A DNA stretch of 64,000 nucleotides from Bacteroidota bacterium (GCA_016715425.1 JADKAC010000005.1:248001-312000), one strand, 5' to 3'. Shown: positions 54,483 through 63,431, numbered from the stretch's first letter. Notes: generated by a model not told the origin, from the sequence alone. A program made the numbers and translations.

Positions 54483-56156
54483 ATGGCAGTACAAAAAGAA
54501 GCATGGGGTTCACGGGTAGGCCTCATTCTCGCAATGGCAGGAAATGCAGTAGGTCTCGGAAACTTTCTTCGTTTTCCGGTTCAGGCAGTAAATAATGGAG
54601 GCGGCGCCTTTATAATTCCTTATCTGATTTGTTTTCTTGTAATGGGAATTCCATTGTTATGGATCGAGTGGGCATCGGGAAGATTTGGTGGAAAATTTGG
54701 CAATCACTCAACGCCATTTATTTTGGATAGCATGGATAAAAGAAGATTCTGGAAATACATTGGTGTATTCGGAATTTTTACAAACGTTGCAGTTGCTTCA
54801 TACTATTGTTATATTGAAAGTTGGACAATGAGTTATGTTTATCATTCCATCATCGGCACATTTAATAATATGGATCAGGCAGGTGTTTCTTCATTTTTTG
54901 ATAAATATCTGGACGTTTCGAATTCCACAACAGGCATTCCATATGAGAGTATAATTTTCTATATCCTTTGTCTTGCCTTAAATACGTGGATTTTATCTCG
55001 TGGATTGAAAGGCGTGGAAGGTGTTGCAAAAGTGGGAATGCCATTATTAATATTATTTGGTGCTTTTCTCGGAATCAAAAGTATTACTATGGGAACAAGT
55101 ATGGCATCACCAGAACATCCTGATGCAAGTTCCATAGCGGGTTTAAATTTTTTATGGACACCTGAATTTAGTTCTTTAACAAATCCCACAGTTTGGTTGA
55201 ATGCTGCGGGACAAATATTTTTTACACTATCTGTAGGAATGGGAACAGTGCATTGTTATGCAGCTTATGTGAAATCAAAAGATGATATTGCATTGAATGC
55301 AATGAGTGCCGGATGGATGAATGAATTTGTAGAAGTGGTATTAGGTAGTATGATAGTTATTCCTTTGGCAGCAGGATTCTTTGGTGTGGAATGGTTGAAA
55401 GATAACGCAGGCTTTGGAATGGCATTCCGTACTATGCCATTTCTTTTTGAACAATGGGGAAATATACTCTCAATTATCACGGGTGTTATGTGGTTTGGTT
55501 TATTATTTTTTGCGGGAATTACTTCTTCATTGGCAATGGGCACACCATGGATGGGTTTCTTGCGTGATGAATTTGGATGGAGTAGAGCTAAAGGTGCATT
55601 GTCCTTTGGTCTATTAGTTTTAGCCTTGGGTTTACCAACTGTTTTGATATATAATTTTAATGCAAATGGTAGTGTAAATTCATTTGTATTTAATGAATAT
55701 GATTATTGGTCGGGAACAGTTTCACTGGTAATTTTTGCATTGCTTGAAACGATATTATTTGTTTGGGTTTTTGGAATAACCAGAGGCTGGGACGAAATTA
55801 ATAGAGGTAGTGATATTCGCTTACCTAATTTCTATAAACCCATCATGAAATATATTACACCTACGTTATTGTTATTTGTATTTGTGGGGGCATTAATTAC
55901 ACCAGAGGGAAATGATTGGATTAGTGCAGTTCAAAATGGATGGGTGCTGGATAATTCATCAATCATAAAAACAATTGCGAATAGCGGATTAAAAGATCAA
56001 ATAGCCGCATCTACAGATCAGGCTGAAATAACTAAACTGGAAAATCAACTTATGTTGACTAATTATGCAAGGTTGCTATTGTTATTGTTGTTTGCAGGCA
56101 TTAGTTATTTAGTATATATTGCTTACAAAAAAAGAGTAAAACTAGGGAGGGCTTAA
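54483..56156 (+). CDS. Sodium-dependent transporter of the NSS (SNF) family, MetP-like
   Basis: The 557-residue protein has 12 membrane segments and the family start WGSRVGLILAMAGNAVGLGNFLRFP, whose residues form the sodium and substrate site. The substrate is probably an amino acid. A 47-codon gene directly after it (56158-56301) encodes a single-helix protein like MetS, the small subunit that the MetP methionine transporter of Corynebacterium requires, which supports a MetP-like two-subunit transporter. A GGGAGG run precedes the second start. Confidence 0.93.
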   Translation: MAVQKEAWGSRVGLILAMAGNAVGLGNFLRFPVQAVNNGGGAFIIPYLICFLVMGIPLLWIEWASGRFGGKFGNHSTPFILDSMDKRRFWKYIGVFGIFTNVAVASYYCYIESWTMSYVYHSIIGTFNNMDQAGVSSFFDKYLDVSNSTTGIPYESIIFYILCLALNTWILSRGLKGVEGVAKVGMPLLILFGAFLGIKSITMGTSMASPEHPDASSIAGLNFLWTPEFSSLTNPTVWLNAAGQIFFTLSVGMGTVHCYAAYVKSKDDIALNAMSAGWMNEFVEVVLGSMIVIPLAAGFFGVEWLKDNAGFGMAFRTMPFLFEQWGNILSIITGVMWFGLLFFAGITSSLAMGTPWMGFLRDEFGWSRAKGALSFGLLVLALGLPTVLIYNFNANGSVNSFVFNEYDYWSGTVSLVIFALLETILFVWVFGITRGWDEINRGSDIRLPNFYKPIMKYITPTLLLFVFVGALITPEGNDWISAVQNGWVLDNSSIIKTIANSGLKDQIAASTDQAEITKLENQLMLTNYARLLLLLLFAGISYLVYIAYKKRVKLGRA

Positions 56157-56157
56157 T

Positions 56158-56301
56158 ATGAATTTATCAGCTTTAATTTTAATGTTAACTGTAATGATTT
56201 TAGTTACATGCGTTACTTTATATTTTTTCTGGAAAGTACTTACTACACCACCCAAGCCAGAACCGGATTCGTATGAGGATAATGATGACGCTCTCCGGTA
56301 A
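56158..56301 (+). CDS. MetS-like small subunit of the NSS transporter (47 aa)
   Basis: The gene begins one base after the preceding stop codon, with GGGAGG about nine bases before its ATG. It encodes MNLSALILMLTVMILVTC, one membrane helix (about residues 4-26), then FWKVLTTPPKPEPD and an acidic tail. This architecture, with helix and charged cytoplasmic tail, matches the MetS-type small subunits that accompany NSS transporters. It is too short for most gene callers. Confidence 0.85.
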   Translation: MNLSALILMLTVMILVTCVTLYFFWKVLTTPPKPEPDSYEDNDDALR

Positions 56302-56350
56302 TTTTTCCGGATTTAATAGTTTGTTTTATTGATTTTTACTTTATTTTTAG

Positions 56351-57502
56351 ATGCAACTACGCATCACCATGAGAATAAAGCGTATCATTCACCGACATCT
56401 TACTTTTTCACGCAGCGAGCGTTGGATGCTGATTTATTTTGCAGTTATTATCCTAGCAATATTTATTAGTAAAAATTTTATTGTGGATTTATTTACCCGT
56501 AGAGATCGAGAGGCGTCTTTAAAAGAACATCAGGAACTTGTTGCTCAAATACTTCATATTAAAGATTCCTTATCAATTGTTTATAATGAAGTGAATTTTG
56601 AGGAGGAGCTGGAAAATGAAAGTGCATTATTCAAATTTAATCCCAATACAATTGATTATGCAACTTGGATTGAATTAGGGATTTCGGAAAAAGTAGCAAG
56701 TATTATTATAAATTATGTGAATAAGGGAGGCAAATTTTATAGTGCAAATGATTTGCTGAAAGTGTATGGTTTTAAAGCGGAATATTTGGAAAGACTACAA
56801 CCGTATATTGTTTTTGAAAATTCAGAATCAATTTCTAAAACCATTATTAGGAAGGATGAAATTGATTATTTTATTTTCGATCCCAATCAGATTTTAATTA
56901 ATGATTGGGTACAATTAGGTATTCATTATTCAATTGCCGAACGCATTGTTAATTATCTTTCCAAAGGGGGGCATTTCTATCAAGTGGATGATCTAAAAAA
57001 AATATACGGATTTAAAGAAGATGATTTTGAGAGGTTGAAATCTTATATGGTAATTGCCGAAAGAAATCCAGAAGAAAATTTGGCCAAAGAATTAGCAACA
57101 GGTGAAATTTCAACAAATGAAATAAATGCATTTACAAAAAATGATTTGATGATTCTTGGCTTCACTTCAAAGGTGGCAGATAATTTTATTAATTATCGAA
57201 GTAAGTTGGGAGGATTTTATTCTAAACAACAATTATTGGAAATTTGGGATATAAATAAAGAAATGGCTGAATCAGTATTTCAGAAATATTCTTTAGATAC
57301 AATTAATATAAAGCATATCCGAATGAACAGCGCTTCAGAAGAGGAATTAAAAAATCATCCCTATATTTCGGACGAATTAGCTGAAGCAATAATACTTTAT
57401 CGCAATAAGACAGGTAAATTCTACAGCATAACAGAAATTTTTAAAGCCGGTTATGTCTCAAAAAAGACTTTTGAAAAATTGGCACATTACCTACAATTAT
57501 GA
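56351..57502 (+). CDS. Membrane-anchored protein with four helix-hairpin-helix (ComEA-like) repeats
   Basis: The 383-residue protein has one N-terminal membrane helix (about 26-46, WMLIYFAVIILAIFISKNFIV), then four related blocks of about 70 residues. Each has the pattern ...LGI..(V/I)A..I..Y..KGG.FY...DL...YGFK...., the fold that binds DNA backbone in ComEA. The blocks begin near residues 97, 174, 253 and 325. The start could be at 56351 or at MRIKR (56369). The stop overlaps the apt start by four bases (ATGA). A DNA-binding role is inferred from the fold only. Confidence 0.88.
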   Translation: MQLRITMRIKRIIHRHLTFSRSERWMLIYFAVIILAIFISKNFIVDLFTRRDREASLKEHQELVAQILHIKDSLSIVYNEVNFEEELENESALFKFNPNTIDYATWIELGISEKVASIIINYVNKGGKFYSANDLLKVYGFKAEYLERLQPYIVFENSESISKTIIRKDEIDYFIFDPNQILINDWVQLGIHYSIAERIVNYLSKGGHFYQVDDLKKIYGFKEDDFERLKSYMVIAERNPEENLAKELATGEISTNEINAFTKNDLMILGFTSKVADNFINYRSKLGGFYSKQQLLEIWDINKEMAESVFQKYSLDTINIKHIRMNSASEEELKNHPYISDELAEAIILYRNKTGKFYSITEIFKAGYVSKKTFEKLAHYLQL

Positions 57503-58032
57503 GTTTAGAATCAAGAATAAAACTAGCTATACGTGATGTAGCAGATTTTCCAAAAGAGGGTGTTGTGTTTAAAGATTTGACACCATTATTATTAGACCCT
57601 GTGCTAACTGAGGATATTACAAACGAAATTATTCAACGAGTAAATGGAGAAAGAATTGACGCTGTTTGCGCCGTTGAAAGTAGAGGATTTCTATACGGTA
57701 TGGTGCTGGCGCATAAATTAAAAGTGCCCTTTATACCCATTAGGAAAAAAGGAAAATTACCCGGAGAAACAATTGAATTTACTTATGATCTGGAATATGG
57801 TTCAGCCACAGTTGAAGTGCATTTGGAAGATATTCAGGCGGGTTGGAATGTGCTGGTTCATGATGATTTATTAGCAACAGGTGGCACTGCCGCTGCAGCA
57901 ACTGAACTTATGAAAATGCGCCATGCAAAAGTTGTAGCCTATGCCTTCCTTTTAGAATTGGATTTTCTACATGGTAGAAAACGACTTGAAAAATATAACT
58001 CAAAAATAATTTCTTTAGTAACCTATAATTAA
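57499..58032 (+). CDS. apt: Adenine phosphoribosyltransferase
   Basis: The 177-residue cytosolic enzyme salvages adenine to AMP using PRPP. Marks are FPKEGVVFKDLTPLL, AVESRGFLYG, PIRKKGKLPGETI and the PRPP loop VLVHDDLLATGGTAAAATELM. The length is normal. It overlaps the preceding gene by four bases and probably shares its transcript; the acyl-CoA dehydrogenase gene starts 11 bases later. Confidence 0.96.
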   Translation: MSLESRIKLAIRDVADFPKEGVVFKDLTPLLLDPVLTEDITNEIIQRVNGERIDAVCAVESRGFLYGMVLAHKLKVPFIPIRKKGKLPGETIEFTYDLEYGSATVEVHLEDIQAGWNVLVHDDLLATGGTAAAATELMKMRHAKVVAYAFLLELDFLHGRKRLEKYNSKIISLVTYN

Positions 58033-58043
58033 TTTTAAAAAAT

Positions 58044-59183
58044 ATGGATTTTAAAAATACAGAATCACTGGAAATGGTTTCTTCCGTTGCAAGGGATTTT
58101 GCTGAAAAATATGTGCGACCTGATATGATGATATGGGATGAAGATCAAATCTTTCCTGTTGAAGTATTTAAAAAAGCAGGAGAACTTGGTTTGATGGGTG
58201 TGTTTGTCCCCGAGGAATATGGTGGCTCCGGATTTGGATATTTTGAATATGTAAATGTGATTCGTGAAATTTCAAAAGTATGTGGATCTATAGGCTTATC
58301 CGTTGCTGCGCATAATTCATTATGTACAGGTCATATTTTGCAACATGGAAATGAAGAACAAAAGAAAAAATATTTACCACTGCTTGCCACCGCAGAATGG
58401 ATTGGTTCCTGGGGATTAACTGAACCGAATACAGGAAGTGATGCGGGGAATATGAAATGTACCGCTGTTAAAGAAGGAGATGAGTGGGTGTTAAATGGAA
58501 CAAAATGCTGGATTACACATGGTAGATCTTCTGATGTATTAGTCGTGATAGCAAGAACAGGAGAACCCAGAACAAAAAATAATTCCAGTGCTTTTATTGT
58601 GGAACGTAATACCCCGGGATTTTCTGCTGGTAAAAAAGAAAATAAACTAGGAATGCGTGCTTCTGAAACAACAGAACTTATTTTTGATAACTGCCGGATA
58701 CCAATTGCAAACCTTATTGGGAAAGTGGGAGAGGGATTTAAACAAGCAATGAAAGTTTTGGATGGTGGCAGGATTTCAATTGCAGCTTTGGGTTTAGGTA
58801 TAGGGGAAGGCGCATATCTTGCTGCAAAAAAATATGCCCAAGAGCGCCATCAATTTGATCAGCCTATTTCAAATTTTCAGGGTATTGCCTTTAAATTAGC
58901 TGATATGGCAACCAAAATAAAAGCGGGAGAATTACTGACAATGCAAGCAGCAGATTTGAAAAACAGAGGAGAAAAAGTTACTAAGATTTCTGCAATGGCT
59001 AAATATTATACTTCTGAAGCTGCAGTTAGTATTTCAAATGATGCCGTTCAAATTTTTGGTGGATATGGATACACCAAAGAATTCCCAGTTGAGAAATTTT
59101 ATCGTGATTCAAAACTTTGTACTATTGGAGAAGGCACTTCCGAAATTCAAAAATTAGTAATTGCAAGAGAAATTTTATCATAA
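58044..59183 (+). CDS. Acyl-CoA dehydrogenase
   Basis: The 379-residue flavoenzyme is of the short/medium-chain ACAD type in fatty acid or branched-chain oxidation. Markers are GLMGVFVPEEYGGSG, the FAD/substrate segment WGLTEPNTGSDAG, DGGRISIAALGLGIGEGA and the C-terminal catalytic glutamate in IGEGTSEIQKLVIAREIL. The length is typical. No electron transfer flavoprotein gene is near. Confidence 0.94.
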   Translation: MDFKNTESLEMVSSVARDFAEKYVRPDMMIWDEDQIFPVEVFKKAGELGLMGVFVPEEYGGSGFGYFEYVNVIREISKVCGSIGLSVAAHNSLCTGHILQHGNEEQKKKYLPLLATAEWIGSWGLTEPNTGSDAGNMKCTAVKEGDEWVLNGTKCWITHGRSSDVLVVIARTGEPRTKNNSSAFIVERNTPGFSAGKKENKLGMRASETTELIFDNCRIPIANLIGKVGEGFKQAMKVLDGGRISIAALGLGIGEGAYLAAKKYAQERHQFDQPISNFQGIAFKLADMATKIKAGELLTMQAADLKNRGEKVTKISAMAKYYTSEAAVSISNDAVQIFGGYGYTKEFPVEKFYRDSKLCTIGEGTSEIQKLVIAREILS

Positions 59184-59214
59184 ATCATTATTAGGTAAAT
59201 TGAATAGTTGATAT

Positions 59215-59222
59215 TAACTTTG
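59215..59222 (+). promoter_or_regulatory. Candidate -7 element of rpsU
   Basis: TAACTTTG is an exact TAnnTTTG match 25 bases before the rpsU start. A TTG lies only 12 bases upstream (59200-59202), shorter than the usual spacing, so the -33 part is doubtful. Confidence 0.35.
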
Positions 59223-59247
59223 CCGACCTTAAACTTAAAATATTAGT

Positions 59248-59442
59248 ATGCTAATTATAGATGCAAGAGAAGCAGATTCAATCGACAAAGCTTTAAAAAA
59301 TTACAAAAAGAAATTTGAAAAGGCGGGAATTCTGCGTGAGCTTAGAAGACGTCAGGCATTTATTAAACCTTCCATTGTCAGACGTACTGAAATATTGAAA
59401 GCTAGATATAAGCAACAGATTATGATGGATATGGAGGAATAA
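59248..59442 (+). CDS. rpsU: 30S ribosomal protein S21
   Basis: The 64-residue basic protein matches S21: residues DSIDKALKNYKKKFEKAGILRELRRRQAFIKPS and a basic tail. S21 sits near the anti-Shine-Dalgarno end of 16S rRNA. In Bacteroidota, a group that mostly lacks Shine-Dalgarno pairing, it is one of the proteins that hide that end. It lies upstream of a tyrosine recombinase gene. Confidence 0.95.
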   Translation: MLIIDAREADSIDKALKNYKKKFEKAGILRELRRRQAFIKPSIVRRTEILKARYKQQIMMDMEE

Positions 59443-59484
59443 GCCCTCCTGTTACTCGTTCCTACTTTATTAAGATTTGATATT

Positions 59485-60390
59485 ATGCATCTGAACGGGT
59501 TTTATACATATTTACAATACGAAAAAAGATATAGTAAGCACACTTTAGAAGCTTATAAAAATGATATTGAGCAATTCAATAATTATCTGCATTTAATATA
59601 TTCTGAAATGGATTCTGACTTGCTTGATGTAAATCATAGGCAAGTGCGCTCCTGGATTGTGAATCTCATGGAAAAAGGTTTGGAAGCGAAATCTGTAAAT
59701 AGAAAAATCTCTTCTTTAAAAACGTATTTCAGATTTCTTTTGAAGAAAGGAGTAATAATTAATAATCCGATGCAAAAAGTGATTGCTCCTAAAATACCAA
59801 AACCATTACCTGTTTTTGTGGATTTAATTTCAATGGAAAAAGTATTTACATCTATTCAAACAAATTATCCTGAAACAGAACCAATAGAAATTTTTGTGAA
59901 ATTGAGGGATTTACTTATAATTGATTTGCTATACTCTACTGGAATCCGTCGTAGTGAATTGCTGGGACTTCATACAAATTCAATTGATATTTACAACAAC
60001 TCAATGAAAGTTTTGGGAAAGGGTAATAAAGAAAGAATTATTCCAATAAATTTAAGATTAATAGCACTGCTTAAGTCGTATTTGAAGATTAGAAATAGTA
60101 TCTTTGGAGAATCACATAATTTATTAGTTACAGAAAAAGGAGAGCCCGCTTATCCGGGGTTAATTTACACTATAGTGAATAGACTACTTACAGGAAATAC
60201 AAGCATCACAAGGCGGAGTCCGCATGTGCTTCGGCATTCATTTGCAACTCATTTAAGTAACAATGGCGCTGAATTAAATGCTATAAAGGAATTGCTAGGT
60301 CACGCAAGTTTAGCCAGTACACAAATATATACTCATAATACAATTGAGAAACTAAAAGAAGCTCATAAACAGGCACATCCAAAAGCCTGA
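59485..60390 (+). CDS. Tyrosine recombinase XerC/XerD family
   Basis: The 301-residue recombinase has the SAM-like N-terminal core-binding domain (FYTYLQYEKRYSKHTLEAYKNDIEQF) and the catalytic domain with RxxK-HxxR-H-Y: R in GIRRSELLG, K in GKGNKERII, HVLRHSFATHL, H in LLGHASL and Y in TQIYTHNT. The size and place between rpsU and hpf suggest the chromosomal dimer-resolving Xer enzyme, not a mobile element integrase. Which of XerC or XerD is not certain. Confidence 0.93.
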   Translation: MHLNGFYTYLQYEKRYSKHTLEAYKNDIEQFNNYLHLIYSEMDSDLLDVNHRQVRSWIVNLMEKGLEAKSVNRKISSLKTYFRFLLKKGVIINNPMQKVIAPKIPKPLPVFVDLISMEKVFTSIQTNYPETEPIEIFVKLRDLLIIDLLYSTGIRRSELLGLHTNSIDIYNNSMKVLGKGNKERIIPINLRLIALLKSYLKIRNSIFGESHNLLVTEKGEPAYPGLIYTIVNRLLTGNTSITRRSPHVLRHSFATHLSNNGAELNAIKELLGHASLASTQIYTHNTIEKLKEAHKQAHPKA

Positions 60391-60418
60391 ATTTTTTGAA
60401 CCATAAAAATTATTAATT

Positions 60419-60721
60419 ATGCAAATAGATATTCAGTCAATTCGATTTACAGCCGACACAAAGCTTATTGATTATACAGAAAAAAAAATAGGTAAGCTTG
60501 ATACATTCTTTGACAAAATTCAAAGAGCAGAAGTTTATCTTAAATTAGAAAATGGCAATGCACAAGTAAAAGATAAAGTTGCCGAAGTCAGGCTCTTTTT
60601 ACCAGGTGTAGATATTTTTGCAAAAAATATGAATAAATCTTTCGAAGAATCAATTGATGAATGTTTCGAAGACCTTCGTAAGCAGATAATGAAGCGGAAA
60701 GAAAAATTACAAGAGAAATAG
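60419..60721 (+). CDS. Ribosome hibernation promoting factor, short form (HPF/RaiA/YfiA)
   Basis: The 100-residue protein has the whole sigma-54 modulation/HPF domain (IRFTADTKLIDYTEKKIGKLDTFF, NKSFEESIDECFEDLRKQIMKRKEKL) and no C-terminal long-form extension. It binds the 30S decoding site under low growth. It follows the recombinase by 28 bases on the same strand. Confidence 0.92.
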   Translation: MQIDIQSIRFTADTKLIDYTEKKIGKLDTFFDKIQRAEVYLKLENGNAQVKDKVAEVRLFLPGVDIFAKNMNKSFEESIDECFEDLRKQIMKRKEKLQEK

Positions 60722-60755
60722 TTGTAAAAATTTTACCATTCCGAATTATTAGTTT

Positions 60756-60763
60756 TATATTTG
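60756..60763 (+). promoter_or_regulatory. Candidate -7 element of the tRNA-tuf cluster
   Basis: TATATTTG is an exact TAnnTTTG match, 68 bases before the first tRNA. No fitting TTTG lies at the usual distance upstream. Confidence 0.35.
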
Positions 60764-60830
60764 CGGGCATTTTTCGACAAGGTATAAGCAAAAAAATGCC
60801 TAAGTCTTTGAAATTTTGAAGAGTGGTTTG

Positions 60831-60903
60831 GCCAATGTAGCTCAGTTGGTAGAGCAGCTGATTTGTAATCAGCCGGTCGGGGGTTCGAGTCCCTCCATTG
60901 GCT
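60831..60903 (+). tRNA. tRNA-Thr (TGT)
   Basis: Full cloverleaf with acceptor GCCAATG/CATTGGC, anticodon stem GCTGA/TCAGC and loop TTTGTAA (anticodon TGT), T arm GGGGG-TTCGAGT-CCCTC. CCA is not encoded. First of five tRNAs around tuf. Confidence 0.97.
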
Positions 60904-60913
60904 CGAAGCTTAT

Positions 60914-60996
60914 GGGGAGATTCCAGAGTGGCCAAATGGGGCAGACTGTAAATCTGTTGTCTTACGACTTCGGTGGTTCGAATCCACCTCTCCCCA
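60914..60996 (+). tRNA. tRNA-Tyr (GTA)
   Basis: Acceptor GGGGAGA/TCTCCCC, anticodon stem CAGA/TCTG with loop CTGTAAA (anticodon GTA), and a long variable arm (TTGTCTTACGACTTC) as expected of tRNA-Tyr; 83 bases. Confidence 0.96.
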
Positions 60997-61071
60997 CTAT
61001 GAGTCCGGTTATGACCGTTTGAGCAAGAATGCGAAAGCATTCGCCTTCATAACCTAAACTCAGAAAAAGAT

Positions 61072-61144
61072 GCGGGAGTAGCTCAGTTGGTAGAGCATCA
61101 GCCTTCCAAGCTGAGGGTCGCGGGTTCGAGTCTCGTCTCCCGCT
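61072..61144 (+). tRNA. tRNA-Gly (TCC)
   Basis: Acceptor GCGGGAG/CTCCCGC, anticodon stem CAGC/GCTG with loop CTTCCAA (anticodon TCC), T arm GCGGG-TTCGAGT-CTCGT. Confidence 0.97.
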
Positions 61145-61220
61145 CTTATTGTCCGAAATGACTTGAAACTATCCGAAAGGAAAATTAAGGAATCATCGCA
61201 GCGACAGTTGTGGTGGGTCT

Positions 61221-61293
61221 GCCAATGTAGCTCAGTTGGTAGAGCACATCCATGGTAAGGATGAGGTCACCAGTTCGATCCTGGTCATTGGCT
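61221..61293 (+). tRNA. tRNA-Thr (GGT)
   Basis: Same acceptor as the first tRNA-Thr (GCCAATG/CATTGGC) but anticodon stem CATCC/GGATG with loop ATGGTAA (anticodon GGT). The order Thr-Tyr-Gly-Thr-tuf is the same as in E. coli thrU-tyrU-glyT-thrT-tufB. Confidence 0.97.
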
Positions 61294-61354
61294 CCATTGT
61301 TAGTATGTGATATTATTTTATTATTATTATAAACAAGTATTAAACTCAATAAAA

Positions 61355-62542
61355 ATGGCTAAAGAACAATTTGTACGTTCAAAACCGCACGTGAACATAG
61401 GAACCATTGGTCACGTGGATCACGGTAAAACTACCCTTACAGCTGCAATCACTTTGATTTTATCAGATATGGGATTAGCTGAGAAAAAGGATTATGATTC
61501 AATTGACAATGCACCTGAAGAAAAAGAACGGGGTATTACTATCAACACATCACACGTTGAGTATTCGACCGTAAATCGGCACTATGCACACGTGGATTGT
61601 CCGGGACACGCCGACTATGTAAAAAACATGGTTACTGGTGCGGCTCAAATGGATGGTGCTATCCTTGTTGTTGCGGCAACTGATGGTCCTATGCCTCAAA
61701 CTAGAGAGCACATTCTGTTAGCTCGTCAAGTAGGTGTGCCTGCTGTTGTGGTATTCATGAATAAGGTAGATCTTGTAGATGATCCTGAATTATTAGATCT
61801 TGTTGAAATGGAAATTCGTGATCTTCTCAACTTCTATGAATATCCTGGAGATACTGTTTCAATAATTCGTGGTTCAGCTTTGAAAGCAATGGAAGGTGAT
61901 GAAAACAGTAAGCAACAAATTTTGGATTTAATGGCGGCTGTTGATACAGAGATACCAATTCCTCCAAGGGAAATAGACAAACCATTCTTAATGCCAGTTG
62001 AAGATGTCTTCTCAATTACTGGTCGTGGAACCGTTGCGACAGGAAGAATTGAAAGAGGTGTTGTAAACTCTGGGGAATCAGTAGATATAATTGGGCTTAC
62101 ATTCGAAACCCAAAAATCAACTGTAACTGGCGTTGAGATGTTCCGCAAAATATTAGATCGAGGTGAAGCCGGTGATAATGTGGGTTTACTTTTACGAGGT
62201 ATTGAAAAAGACCAAATCCGCAGAGGAATGGTAATTTGCAAACCAGCATCAGTTACTCCACACACTGAGTTTAAATGCGAAACTTATGTATTGAAAAAAG
62301 AAGAAGGTGGACGCCACACTCCATTTTTCAATAAGTATCGTCCGCAATTCTATTTCCGTACCACAGATGTTACAGGTGAAGTTACATTACCTGAAGGTGT
62401 AGAAATGGTGATGCCTGGTGATAATGTAACAATGACAGTAAAATTGATCTATCCAATTGCTATGGAGAAAGGATTGCGTTTTGCAATTCGTGAAGGCGGT
62501 AGAACAGTGGGTGCTGGACAGGTAACTGAAATTTTAAAATAA
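61355..62542 (+). CDS. tuf: Elongation factor Tu
   Basis: The ATG at 61355 (MAKEQFVRSKPHVN) gives 395 residues; the frame is open back to 61307 but the extra residues are not part of EF-Tu. G-motifs: GHVDHGKT, DCPGHADY, NKVDLVD and GSALKAMEG. It delivers aminoacyl-tRNA to the ribosome. Domain 2 and 3 markers (GRGTVATGRIERG, VGAGQVTEI at the end) are intact. It sits between tRNA-Thr and tRNA-Trp. Confidence 0.98.
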   Translation: MAKEQFVRSKPHVNIGTIGHVDHGKTTLTAAITLILSDMGLAEKKDYDSIDNAPEEKERGITINTSHVEYSTVNRHYAHVDCPGHADYVKNMVTGAAQMDGAILVVAATDGPMPQTREHILLARQVGVPAVVVFMNKVDLVDDPELLDLVEMEIRDLLNFYEYPGDTVSIIRGSALKAMEGDENSKQQILDLMAAVDTEIPIPPREIDKPFLMPVEDVFSITGRGTVATGRIERGVVNSGESVDIIGLTFETQKSTVTGVEMFRKILDRGEAGDNVGLLLRGIEKDQIRRGMVICKPASVTPHTEFKCETYVLKKEEGGRHTPFFNKYRPQFYFRTTDVTGEVTLPEGVEMVMPGDNVTMTVKLIYPIAMEKGLRFAIREGGRTVGAGQVTEILK

Positions 62543-62584
62543 ATAATAGATGGAAATCCGCCACTCGTGCGGGTTCCCGCCTAT

Positions 62585-62657
62585 ACGGGTGTAGCTCAAT
62601 TGGTAGAGTGGCGGTCTCCAAAACCGTAGGCTGGGAGTTCGAGCCTCTCCACCCGTG
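62585..62657 (+). tRNA. tRNA-Trp (CCA)
   Basis: Acceptor ACGGGTG/CACCCGT, anticodon stem GCGGT/ACCGT with loop CTCCAAA (anticodon CCA), discriminator G, as tRNA-Trp requires. It lies between tuf and secE. Confidence 0.97.
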
Positions 62658-62672
62658 CAAGAAAAGATTATT

Positions 62673-62864
62673 ATGAATAAGATCAGATCATACATAATGG
62701 AGTCGTATCAAGAATTACGATATAAAGTAAATTGGCCTACTTGGCCGGAACTGCAAAATAGCGCCACAATTGTTTTGGTTGCAGCAGCAATACTTTCGAT
62801 TGTGATTTTTGCAATGGACTTTGTTTCTAACGAAGGGCTGACTTTATTCTATAGTTTATTTTAA
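62673..62864 (+). CDS. secE: Preprotein translocase subunit SecE
   Basis: The start at ATG 62673 (MNKIRSYIMESYQELRYKVNWPTW) gives 63 residues; a start at 62655 would fall inside tRNA-Trp. The single-helix bacterial SecE form has the amphipathic segment with KVNWPTWPEL and one membrane helix (about 32-52). It is needed for Sec-dependent export, the entry to the T9SS route. nusG begins right after. Confidence 0.95.
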   Translation: MNKIRSYIMESYQELRYKVNWPTWPELQNSATIVLVAAAILSIVIFAMDFVSNEGLTLFYSLF

Positions 62865-62881
62865 TGTTTGAACTTAGAACA

Positions 62882-63430
62882 ATGGCTGAAGAAACGAAGT
62901 GGTATGTATTACGTGTGATTAGTGGTAAGGAACGCAAACTCAAAGAATATATTGAGCAGAACGTGAACCGCAATGGATGGGGCCATGCTATACCTAACGT
63001 TTTGGTTCCGACGGAAAAGATTTATAAAATTAAAAACGGAAAAAAAGTAATTCAAGAAAAAAATTCGCTTCCCGGTTACATTTTACTGGAAGTGAATGAT
63101 GAAAAAGTAACACACGATATGCTGCAAACAATATCAGGTATAACAAATGTTATTCATTTTCTTGGAAAAGAAAACCCTATTTCACTCCGTAAAACTGAGA
63201 TAAACAGGATTATGGGTAAAATGGATGAAATGAGTGAAGAAGGGGTTACCCTTAATGAACCATTTATTATAGGTGAGACTGTGAAAATAATTGATGGACC
63301 TTTCAATGAATTCTTGGGTAATGTAGACGAGATTTATGAAGACAAGAAAAAATTGAAAGTGATAGTTAAAATTTTCGGTAGAAAAACACCGGTTGAATTG
63401 AATTTTGTACAAGTAGAAAAAGTAAGCTGA
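62882..63430 (+). CDS. nusG: Transcription antitermination/elongation factor NusG
   Basis: The 182-residue protein starts at MAEETKWYVLRVISGKERK. A start at 62864, overlapping secE by one base, would add six residues not typical for the family. It has the NGN domain (KNSLPGYILLEV; TNVIHFLG) and the C-terminal KOW domain (GETVKIIDGPFNEFLGNVDEI). It couples transcription to translation with RNA polymerase and S10. It is the first of the nusG-L11-L1 run. Confidence 0.96.
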   Translation: MAEETKWYVLRVISGKERKLKEYIEQNVNRNGWGHAIPNVLVPTEKIYKIKNGKKVIQEKNSLPGYILLEVNDEKVTHDMLQTISGITNVIHFLGKENPISLRKTEINRIMGKMDEMSEEGVTLNEPFIIGETVKIIDGPFNEFLGNVDEIYEDKKKLKVIVKIFGRKTPVELNFVQVEKVS

Positions 63431-63431
63431 A

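Noticed and set aside
59485..60390. Phage or integron integrase
   Set aside because: Its length, full Xer motif set and place between rpsU and hpf suggest a chromosomal Xer enzyme. No att site or cargo is seen.
60588..61040. Minus-strand frame of 150 codons across hpf and the tRNA genes
   Set aside because: It crosses two tRNA genes and the HPF gene on the other strand and encodes no recognisable domain.
62655..62672. GTG at 62655 as secE start
   Set aside because: It lies inside tRNA-Trp. ATG 62673 fits SecE.
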